Source: Spirosoma sp. 48-14 (GTDB lineage Bacteria > Bacteroidota > Bacteroidia > Cytophagales > Spirosomataceae). From it: a DNA stretch of 64,000 nucleotides. Every line of letters starts with the position of its first letter. The first letter of the stretch is position 1. The notes under the pieces are model-generated. The model searched no databases, had not been told where the DNA came from, and saw only the letters and a program-made list of their open reading frames with translations. Below are positions 44,936-51,963 of this stretch, piece after piece. The stretch is from the NCBI RefSeq assembly GCF_001898575.1, contig NZ_MKUD01000058.1:62001-126000 (forward strand), in the 5' to 3' direction. The position numbers and the translations under genes were made by a program.

Positions 44936-46303
44936 ATGGCAAACGAATCCAATCAGGACCGCCGGGAGTTTTTAAAAGCTTCGGGCCTGCTTACCGGAGG
45001 AGCTATTCTGGGGAGCCTCCCTTTCAGTGCAAAAGCAAGTGGGCATCCAGGATATCATTTCTCGGTCAACGATACCATCAAAGTAGCACTTATCGGTTGC
45101 GGTGGACGCGGTACCGGAGCAGCCCAGCAGGCACTGAGTACCAAACAGAATGTGCAGATCGTAGCCATGGCCGATGCATTCCGTGATCGCCTGGACGAAT
45201 CCTATCAGAACATCAGTAATTTCCTGACGGCCAAAAATATTAAGTCGCCCGATGGATCTCCCAAACTGAATGTCCCTGAAGACCATAAGTTTGTCGGTTT
45301 CGACGCTTACAAACAGGCGATGGCTCTGGCCGATGTGGTTATTCTGGCTACCCCACCGGGTTTCCGGCCCAGCCACTTTGAAGAAGCTGTTCGCCAGAGC
45401 AAGCAAATTTTCATGGAAAAACCGGTAGCGACCGATGCTCCGGGCGTTCGTCGGGTACTGGCAGCCGCCGAAGAAGCGAAGAAGAAAAAGCTGAACGTTG
45501 TAGTAGGTCTACAGCGCCATTATCAGCCTAGTTACCGCGAAATGATCAAGCGTATCCACGATGGAGCCATTGGTGATATCATCGGCGGACAGGTATATTG
45601 GGTCAGTGGAGGTGTATGGCATAAGCCCCGCAAGCCCAATCAGACCGAAATGGACTATCAGATGCGCAACTGGTATTATTTCAACTGGCTCTGTGGCGAC
45701 CATATCAACGAGCAGCACATCCACAACATCGACGTAGCCAACTGGGTGAAAAAAGGATACCCGGTTTCCTGCCAGGGCACAGGTGGCCGTCAGGTACGAA
45801 ATGGAAAAGATGACGGTGAGATTTTCGATCACCACATTATCGACTTTACCTATGCCGACGGAAGCACGATCAACAGTCAATGCCGCCACTACGAAGGCAC
45901 CTACAGCCGAGTCGATGAACTGTTCCTGGGTACAAAAGGAAAAATTGAAGGGATGGAGAAAAAGACCAGTAGCTTAGTAGGCTACAATGGGCAGCCGATC
46001 TACACCTACACTGCCAAAACGGACATAAGCCCGTACCAAATTGAGCACGACGAACTTTTCGATGCCATTGCCAAAGGTCAGTACAAATTTGCCGATGCCG
46101 AGCATGGCGCCAAAAGTACGATGACCGCCATTATGGGCCGTATGGCATCGTACTCGGGCAAAACCGTAAAATGGGATGAAGCGCTGAATTCGCAGATCGA
46201 CCTGTTCCCAACCACCCTGGCCTGGGATGCAATGCCCAAGAGCCTACCCGATAAAGATGGCTACTACCAGATTGCGGTACCTGGCAAAACCATTGCCGTA
46301 TAA
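44936..46303 (+). CDS. Tat-exported Gfo/Idh/MocA family oxidoreductase
   Basis: The 455-residue protein opens with a twin-arginine signal (QDRREFLKASGLLTGGAILG, Arg9-Arg10), so it is folded before export. The nucleotide-binding site is IGCGGRGTGAAQQA, and the family motif MEKPVATDAPGVRR includes the catalytic-region Lys. It ends with the C-terminal alpha/beta domain (VVVGLQRHYQPSYREMI, WLCGDHINEQHIHNID). Relatives are NAD(P)-dependent dehydrogenases on sugars or inositols, and exported forms include glycan-cleaving oxidoreductases; the substrate here is unknown. The 211-bp gap upstream is AT-rich. The gene is convergent with apbE, with 4 bp between stops. Confidence 0.92.
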   Translation: MANESNQDRREFLKASGLLTGGAILGSLPFSAKASGHPGYHFSVNDTIKVALIGCGGRGTGAAQQALSTKQNVQIVAMADAFRDRLDESYQNISNFLTAKNIKSPDGSPKLNVPEDHKFVGFDAYKQAMALADVVILATPPGFRPSHFEEAVRQSKQIFMEKPVATDAPGVRRVLAAAEEAKKKKLNVVVGLQRHYQPSYREMIKRIHDGAIGDIIGGQVYWVSGGVWHKPRKPNQTEMDYQMRNWYYFNWLCGDHINEQHIHNIDVANWVKKGYPVSCQGTGGRQVRNGKDDGEIFDHHIIDFTYADGSTINSQCRHYEGTYSRVDELFLGTKGKIEGMEKKTSSLVGYNGQPIYTYTAKTDISPYQIEHDELFDAIAKGQYKFADAEHGAKSTMTAIMGRMASYSGKTVKWDEALNSQIDLFPTTLAWDAMPKSLPDKDGYYQIAVPGKTIAV

Positions 46304-46307
46304 TTTA

Positions 46308-47384
46308 TTAGCGTTTTCTTAACCTGGAAAGCTCCAGTTGCTGGAATCCGGCCGATTGCCATACGTGCAGTCGGCCGTTTTTATTTTCAACCATCAATAC
46401 CTCTATACCAGGAAATCGCTTCAGCAATTTCTTAGATTTTCGTAAGCCAGCTACACTAAACACCTTTGTAAGTGCATCAGCCTGATAGCCCGTAGGCGCC
46501 AGTACCGTTGCCCGGACAAAATGCCGTAAGCCAAGTCCTGACCGGGGATTCATGATGTGGGAATACCGTCGGCCGTTGTGTTCCAGGAATCGATACGTAT
46601 CGCCCGACGTTGTAATGGCGGCATTATGGAGCAGTATGGTTGTCGTGTCCTGATCGTTCGCTTTTCCTGAGCCAATTTCCACCCGCCACCCGTTCGATTC
46701 TGGGGGCGCTTCTCCAACAAGAATATCTCCTCCAATGTCGAGCAAAATGGCCTGAATACCCAGCGCTTGTCCTGTTTTTAAGGCTTCATCGATAGCAAAG
46801 CCCTGACCAATACCCCCCACATCCAGCCGCATACCTGGCTTGCGCAATCGAACCGAACGATGCAGGCTATCCAGTTCCATGAATCGGTACCCAACTGCCT
46901 GCCTGGCCCGTCGGCTCTCTTTGGCCGACGGAAATTCTTTCCGGCGTACGGCCCTCCGCCATAGTAGCGATAAAGGCCCGATGGTCGGATCGAATCGGCC
47001 GTTCGACAACCGGGCTATGGTCTGCGCTTTTTGTAACACATGAAACAGGTCTGCCGATACAGGCACCCATTTCCCCGATCCAGCCGTTGCCGATAATCGA
47101 TTGATTTCGGAGCCATCGAGGTAATCGCTCATGATTTGATTCAGCGAATCCATCCGGGCCGAAACGGCAGCGTTGACCCGTTGAGCCACAAGACTATCGG
47201 GGGCGTAAAAAATAAGATTGAACTGCGTACCCATGAGTCCCCGATGAAAGCTGAAGCGGGTTTGCGCCGATACGTCGCTGATGAGAAACAAACCTATTAA
47301 CCCGCAAAAAAGCCGTTTGCGAATCCACAAACGGCCTAAAAATTGGTGTACTATAAGCAATTTACGCATTAAATAAACCATCAA
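46308..47384 (-). CDS. apbE: FAD:protein FMN transferase (ApbE-like)
   Basis: ApbE attaches FMN covalently to Thr/Ser of target flavoproteins in the periplasm, such as NqrB/NqrC or RnfG. The 358-residue protein has a signal anchor (LFCGLIGLFLISDVSAQT) and begins the family core with FHRGLMGTQFNLIFYA. Further motifs are LDVGGIGQGFAIDEAL, LLDIGGDILVGE, AITTSGDTYRF and the YSHIMNPRSGLGL loop with metal-binding residues. The start could be a few codons later (MRKLLIV). It follows aroC by 37 bp and batD-aroC by a short gap, so it may be the last gene of an operon. Confidence 0.88.
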   Translation of the reverse strand: MMVYLMRKLLIVHQFLGRLWIRKRLFCGLIGLFLISDVSAQTRFSFHRGLMGTQFNLIFYAPDSLVAQRVNAAVSARMDSLNQIMSDYLDGSEINRLSATAGSGKWVPVSADLFHVLQKAQTIARLSNGRFDPTIGPLSLLWRRAVRRKEFPSAKESRRARQAVGYRFMELDSLHRSVRLRKPGMRLDVGGIGQGFAIDEALKTGQALGIQAILLDIGGDILVGEAPPESNGWRVEIGSGKANDQDTTTILLHNAAITTSGDTYRFLEHNGRRYSHIMNPRSGLGLRHFVRATVLAPTGYQADALTKVFSVAGLRKSKKLLKRFPGIEVLMVENKNGRLHVWQSAGFQQLELSRLRKR

Positions 47385-47421
47385 TAATAAGCTGAAAATC
47401 AGCCATTACCAGCATACAACT

Positions 47422-48501
47422 TTAAACCTGGGAAGCCTTGTTGCGGAGATACATATCTACCAGCACCAGCGCGGCCATTGCCTCAACAATTGGAACAGCA
47501 CGGGGCACCACGCAGGGGTCATGACGACCTTTACCCGAAACCGTTACCGGTTGCCCGTGTACATCAACGCTGTCCTGATCCTGCATGATGGTAGCCACGG
47601 GCTTGAACGCCGTTCGGAAATAGATATCCTCTCCATTACTGATTCCTCCCTGAATCCCTCCAGAATGATTGGTCCGGGTACGAACGTTCCCGTTGGCATC
47701 CATGTAAAATTCATCATTGTGCTCCGACCCGTATCGTTCAGCACCGGCAAATCCACTACCGTATTCAAAGCCTTTTACAGCATTGATACTGAGCATGGCT
47801 TTACCCAGTTCGGCATGGAGCTTATCGAAAACGGGCTCACCCCAGCCAGCCGGAACTCCTGTCACCACACAATCGACAATGCCGCCAATCGAATCACCCC
47901 GCTTGCGGGTTTCATCAATATACAGAAACATTTGCTCGGCCGTTTCCGGGTCAGGGCAGCGAACCGCATTTTCTTCAGCCAGATCCAGATTTAGCTCCTG
48001 ATAGGATTTTTGGAGTTTTAACCTGCCAACCTGCGATACATACGCTTTAATCTGAACACCCTTCTGAGCTAGCAGTAGTTTAGCAACTGCTCCGGCCGCT
48101 ACCCGGGCAGCTGTCTCACGAGCCGACGAGCGCCCTCCACCCCGATAATCGCGGGAGCCATATTTGGTTTGGTACGTATAATCGGCATGAGAAGGCCGGA
48201 ATTGCTCCGAAATATGCCCATAATCTTTACTGCGCTGATCGGTATTACGAATAAGCAAGGCAATGGGCGTGCCCTGCGTTTTTCCTTCGAAAACACCCGA
48301 CAACACCTCAAACTCGTCCGCTTCGCGCCGTTGCGTGGTAATACGGGACTGGCCCGGTTTTCGCCGATCCAGTTCATGCTGAATAAACTCCGTATCGAAG
48401 GCTAAACCAGCCGGACAACCATCAATCACAACCCCAATGCCAGGCCCATGTGATTCACCAAATGTAGAAATTCGAAATAAGCTTCCGTATGTGCTGCTCA
48501 T
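47422..48501 (-). CDS. aroC: Chorismate synthase
   Basis: Chorismate synthase converts EPSP to chorismate, the last step of the shikimate pathway, using reduced FMN. The 359-residue length is normal. Signatures are FGESHGPGIGVVIDGCPAG near the start, FRPSHADYTYQTKYGSRDYRGGGRSSARETAARVAAG (key residues GGGRSSARET), and HNDEFY near the C-terminus. It starts with ATG at 48501, 31 bp after the batD stop. Confidence 0.97.
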   Translation of the reverse strand: MSSTYGSLFRISTFGESHGPGIGVVIDGCPAGLAFDTEFIQHELDRRKPGQSRITTQRREADEFEVLSGVFEGKTQGTPIALLIRNTDQRSKDYGHISEQFRPSHADYTYQTKYGSRDYRGGGRSSARETAARVAAGAVAKLLLAQKGVQIKAYVSQVGRLKLQKSYQELNLDLAEENAVRCPDPETAEQMFLYIDETRKRGDSIGGIVDCVVTGVPAGWGEPVFDKLHAELGKAMLSINAVKGFEYGSGFAGAERYGSEHNDEFYMDANGNVRTRTNHSGGIQGGISNGEDIYFRTAFKPVATIMQDQDSVDVHGQPVTVSGKGRHDPCVVPRAVPIVEAMAALVLVDMYLRNKASQV

Positions 48502-48532
48502 GCGTGTTGGGTAATCGATACTGAACCAGATG

Positions 48533-50002
48533 CTATCGGCCCGTATGCTGTTTTTTAAAAAAGACGAAAACCATGCCCAATAGCATAATGATGATCAGGA
48601 CATTGGCAATAGCCCGAATCAATACCGAAATGCTGATTGGCTGCCGGGTGCTATCCATAGCCGTAATCCCGGCATAGAATGAGCGATCCTCCGAGGCTAC
48701 CTGAGCCGTTTCACTACGTACGTTTGCATCGTCTGCCAGGATTGCAGGCTGGCTACCCTCCTGGGTATTTTGGCTACCTACCTGTAGTCGTACTTTCGAA
48801 CGAAGAGTATCGTAACGAGCGGTTTTCGGGTCGAAATAAATCCATTGAAAGTGATTTGCCAACGAAACCTGTCCATTTTGGCGAGGAACAATAAAATAAG
48901 AGAACGTTTTGTGCCCTGTTATCTGATTACCGAAATGGCTGATAGCATGTTTTTCTTCCGGTGGGAATATGTCTAATTCCTGAGTTTCCCCAAGCAGTGT
49001 AGGGGCTGGAATGGTAGCAATATTACCTTCTCCAGTAATCGTAAACGCATACCGAACACTCTGCCCGATTTGAATGCCCTGCCGTTCCAGCGCTTCCTCT
49101 AACCGAAAAGACCCTACTGATACCCGCCCGCGTAATGGATGGGGTGGCAAGGCTTTGACCTTTATCGTCAGCGGCTTACTAGTAAATAAAACCCGCTCTA
49201 GCTGGGCCGTCGGGGGGCCAATAACGGGCCGTGTACGCGTCAGTTGAATAGCCACCGAAGGTATTTGCACCGACTGATTTGACAAGGGGAAAAAGATAGA
49301 TTGATAAAGTTGAATTTCTCTATATTTCTTTCCTTTAATAAGCACTGGAATGGGTTTCAGTTCGGTAATAGGCTGGCTTTCTTCCCACGAATTGGCCGGG
49401 CGAATTTTCTTTAAAATAGTCTGTATTTGTTTATCCAGTCCTTTAAAATCGAGTACATAAGGGTAGTTGTCGGCCACAAAAAACGATACTGTCAACGCCA
49501 GCCCTTCGCCCGTATAAACACTGGACTTAGCCGTTCGGATATCCAGAAAAGCCGCATCACTTGAGGTCGTGGCGACCGAAGCCAGGGTTGTGCTAAGTGG
49601 AACGGACGATTTTGCAGAGGGCTGTACCACTAAAACAGTACCAACCGAATGAACCGTTTCTCCATTGATCTCAATACTGAAAGGAGGAATCCGAAATCGA
49701 CCAGGTGCTAACGCCTGATACGTTTGCGTAATGATTTGATTTGTAATCGTTTTCCCACTAACTTCACTAGGCGACATACTTGTGGTAACACCGGTTTTAA
49801 CAAATCCCGGAATGTCGGGGAAAGGTACCGTAACCCGGTTTTCGCTGTTCGGAATTATGACGGATATCGTAAAAGGCCGTTCAATAGGAAAAGAAGAAGC
49901 ACTTAATTCAACAGAAGCAACATTATCAGGCACTTGGCCGTAGACGGCCGCAATGTTAAGAAAAAATAATACAAGAAAAATACGGAATATTGCAAGTAAC
50001 AT
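48533..50002 (-). CDS. batD: BatD-like protein
   Basis: The 489-residue protein has an N-terminal signal (AIFRIFLVLFFLNIAAVYGQ), a set of beta-sandwich segments (GKTITNQIITQTYQALAPGRFRIPP, VYTGEGLALTVSFFV) and a C-terminal membrane segment (AIANVLIIIMLLGMVFVFF). BatD occurs with MoxR-BatABC in Bacteroidota; here no batA/B/C or moxR gene is adjacent. Its function is unresolved beyond an association with aerotolerance and cell envelope. It is divergent from the small ORF at 50117. The symbol is by similarity, not proven orthology. Confidence 0.8.
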   Translation of the reverse strand: MLLAIFRIFLVLFFLNIAAVYGQVPDNVASVELSASSFPIERPFTISVIIPNSENRVTVPFPDIPGFVKTGVTTSMSPSEVSGKTITNQIITQTYQALAPGRFRIPPFSIEINGETVHSVGTVLVVQPSAKSSVPLSTTLASVATTSSDAAFLDIRTAKSSVYTGEGLALTVSFFVADNYPYVLDFKGLDKQIQTILKKIRPANSWEESQPITELKPIPVLIKGKKYREIQLYQSIFFPLSNQSVQIPSVAIQLTRTRPVIGPPTAQLERVLFTSKPLTIKVKALPPHPLRGRVSVGSFRLEEALERQGIQIGQSVRYAFTITGEGNIATIPAPTLLGETQELDIFPPEEKHAISHFGNQITGHKTFSYFIVPRQNGQVSLANHFQWIYFDPKTARYDTLRSKVRLQVGSQNTQEGSQPAILADDANVRSETAQVASEDRSFYAGITAMDSTRQPISISVLIRAIANVLIIIMLLGMVFVFFKKQHTGR

Positions 50003-50045
50003 CGTTATTTTGAAGCAACAATTTTCACAGAAAGCCGTTACGAGA

Positions 50046-50080
50046 ATAAGAACGAACCGGACTACCTATTTCGTTCTTAT
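50046..50080. promoter_or_regulatory. Inverted repeat before the 70-residue ORF
   Basis: ATAAGAACGAA (50046-50056) and TTCGTTCTTAT (50070-50080) form an 11-bp perfect inverted repeat around 13 nt. It lies 37 bp before the ORF at 50117 and 44 bp before batD on the other strand. It could be an operator or a leader hairpin. Confidence 0.45.
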
Positions 50081-50116
50081 ATTCGACAAGCTTCCTAACC
50101 AAAAAACTGATACCCT

Positions 50117-50329
50117 ATGCTCTCTATGCTCGAATATATCAAAACCATCCTTCAGAAGGTGAGTTTTGATAAATCTCTCTTTGAAAAAGAATTGGCCAAA
50201 GCCATAAAATTGCTCATTCCCAAGGAAGTGAAGCAACTCAGACGCTGGTGTTATGTTCAATTCGGCAAAGTGTATCGAGCGGTATTAAATCGTTGTTTTG
50301 CGCGGGCAGCACGCGTACGATTTACCTGA
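50117..50329 (+). CDS. Small basic protein of unknown function
   Basis: The 70-residue protein is rich in Lys and Arg, and mostly helical in character (MLEYIKTILQKVSFDKSLF, KAIKLLIPKEVKQLRRW). It ends with a basic tail (AARVRFT). I recognise no family. Support for its being real comes from its own strong terminator 18 bp after the stop, an inverted repeat upstream, and the absence of any other gene in the 400-bp gap. There is a second in-frame ATG at 50126. Ribosome-binding sequence is not obvious. Confidence 0.6.
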   Translation: MLSMLEYIKTILQKVSFDKSLFEKELAKAIKLLIPKEVKQLRRWCYVQFGKVYRAVLNRCFARAARVRFT

Positions 50330-50347
50330 CGAAAGCAGATAAATACC

Positions 50348-50385
50348 AAAAACTCCCCCGACCTCAACAATCGGGGGAGTTTTTT
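50348..50385. terminator. Strong terminator between the small ORF and the MBL nuclease
   Basis: AAAAACTCCCCCGA (50348-50361) pairs with TCGGGGGAGTTTTT (50371-50384) over 14 bp with a 9-nt loop. T-tracts lie at both ends, so it can serve both convergent genes. Confidence 0.92.
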
Positions 50386-50401
50386 TATGGATTTATGTAA
50401 A

Positions 50402-51796
50402 CTACAAAACCACTTTCTGTTTCATTTCCGGAATTTCGATATGGCTGAAACCGGCTTCCTCCAAATGCTCTTTCCAGATGAGCTGCTTATCGTACTCACC
50501 ATGTACCAAAAATACGGTTTTAACTTTGGCAGGGTTCTGACAGCTTAAAAAATGGAGCATTTCTTTATAATCGCCATGCGCCGAAAATGAATCCATAATG
50601 GCCACCCGCGCCACAACGGGATAACGCTCGCCAAAAATCGTCACCTCTTTATCACCCCGTTTCAGCGCACCTCCCAAACTAGTAGGCGACGCATAACCCA
50701 CCAGCAAAATAGTCGTATTGGGCTTGGTAATATTATTTTTGATGTGATGCTTGATTCGCCCGGCTTCGGCCATACCCGATGGTGAAATAATGATGCACGG
50801 CTCTTTGCTATCATTAATCGCTTTCGAGTCCATGACATCGGTGATATAATGCAGATTCGGAAAATCGAACGCATCGCCATCCTTTTTGATATACGCCAGA
50901 ATATCAGGGTTAAAATCTTCTTCATGGTCCTGCATGACCCGCGTAGCCTGTACCGCCATTGGACTATCAATATAGACGGGCAGCTTCGGCAGCCGACCCT
51001 CACTGGCTAGCTGATCGAGTGCGTAAATTAACTCCTGCGTACGGTCGACGGCGAAGGCCGGAATGATGAGCTTACCCCGGTTCTGAACACACGTCTGTTG
51101 GACAATAGTCAGTAAATGTGCTTTCATATCGGGCTCTGCTTCATGAAGCCGGTCGCCATAGGTCGATTCACAAATGATGTAGTCAGCCTGTGGAAAAGGC
51201 TGGGGTGACCGCAGAATTTTATCATCCGGCCGACCAATATCCCCACTGAAGAACAGGTGTTTTTCGGCACCGTTTTCATTAATAGTCAAACTAACTGATG
51301 CGCTCCCCAGCAAGTGCCCGGCATCAGTTAGCAACCCTGTCACTTCATCACAAATCACGAACGGACTATTGTAGTGAACCGGCTTCATCAATTCAAGCGC
51401 CTGTTGCACATCATCCTCGTCGTAAAGGGCTTCCAGCTCAGGATCTCCGCGCCGTTTCCGACGCTCGTTTACCCGCTCCAAATCCCTCACCTGAATCCGG
51501 GCGCTATCCATCAGCATAATCTTACAGAGGTCAATGGTCGATGAGGTCGTGTAAATAGGTCCGCTGAATCCCTGGCGTACCAATCGGGGAATAAGTCCGG
51601 TATGATCGATATGGGCATGCGAGAGTACCATATAATCGACCTGTTTCGGATCAAAGCCAAACTCCTGGTTCAGTTCGTCGGTATTGATCCCCTGAAACAG
51701 ACCGCAGTCGAGTAAAATTTGCTTGCCACTGGCTGTAGTGAGTAAGTGTTTACTGCCGGTTACGGTCCGGGCCGCACCGAAAAATTGAATGGTCAT
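50402..51796 (-). CDS. MBL-fold beta-CASP RNA nuclease/hydrolase
   Basis: The 464-residue protein is a metallo-beta-lactamase fold enzyme with the zinc motif SHAHIDHTG (His60, His62, Asp64, His65). It has an internal beta-CASP domain (residues about 210-340, with DSPMAVQATRVM) and the C-terminal segments IISPSGMAEAGRIKHHI and VFLVHGEYDKQLIW (a KH-like C-terminus is absent). These resemble CPSF/YsdC-type RNA-processing enzymes; the substrate is unproven. It is probably cytoplasmic. It is divergent from pbpC with a repeat-bearing 167-bp gap between them. Confidence 0.9.
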   Translation of the reverse strand: MTIQFFGAARTVTGSKHLLTTASGKQILLDCGLFQGINTDELNQEFGFDPKQVDYMVLSHAHIDHTGLIPRLVRQGFSGPIYTTSSTIDLCKIMLMDSARIQVRDLERVNERRKRRGDPELEALYDEDDVQQALELMKPVHYNSPFVICDEVTGLLTDAGHLLGSASVSLTINENGAEKHLFFSGDIGRPDDKILRSPQPFPQADYIICESTYGDRLHEAEPDMKAHLLTIVQQTCVQNRGKLIIPAFAVDRTQELIYALDQLASEGRLPKLPVYIDSPMAVQATRVMQDHEEDFNPDILAYIKKDGDAFDFPNLHYITDVMDSKAINDSKEPCIIISPSGMAEAGRIKHHIKNNITKPNTTILLVGYASPTSLGGALKRGDKEVTIFGERYPVVARVAIMDSFSAHGDYKEMLHFLSCQNPAKVKTVFLVHGEYDKQLIWKEHLEEAGFSHIEIPEMKQKVVL

Positions 51797-51824
51797 GATT
51801 TAGGTAAATTTGTGTGTAGTTTTC

Positions 51825-51919
51825 AGTTTACAGTGTACAGCTTTCGGTGGCAGACAAAGGAGACAGCTTTCGCGCCAACTCATCGTATACCGTACCCTAA
51901 AAACCGAATACTGTAAACT
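51825..51919. repeat. Imperfect inverted repeat between MBL nuclease and pbpC
   Basis: AGTTTACAGT (51825-51834) and ACTGTAAACT (51910-51919) are perfect complements. Adjacent TTCGGT and ACCGAA also pair, with an 8-nt offset. It lies 45 bp before the pbpC start. It looks like a third repeat style, distinct from the REPs and the AATGAACAATG family. Confidence 0.55.
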
Positions 51920-51963
51920 CATTCTAAGACGTACAAATAAACAGAGAGTTTCAGGCAATTGTC

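Noticed and set aside
44758..44952. 64-residue minus-strand ORF between the TonB receptor and the Tat oxidoreductase
   Set aside because: It overlaps the start of the oxidoreductase, lies in AT-rich promoter DNA and has no recognisable features.
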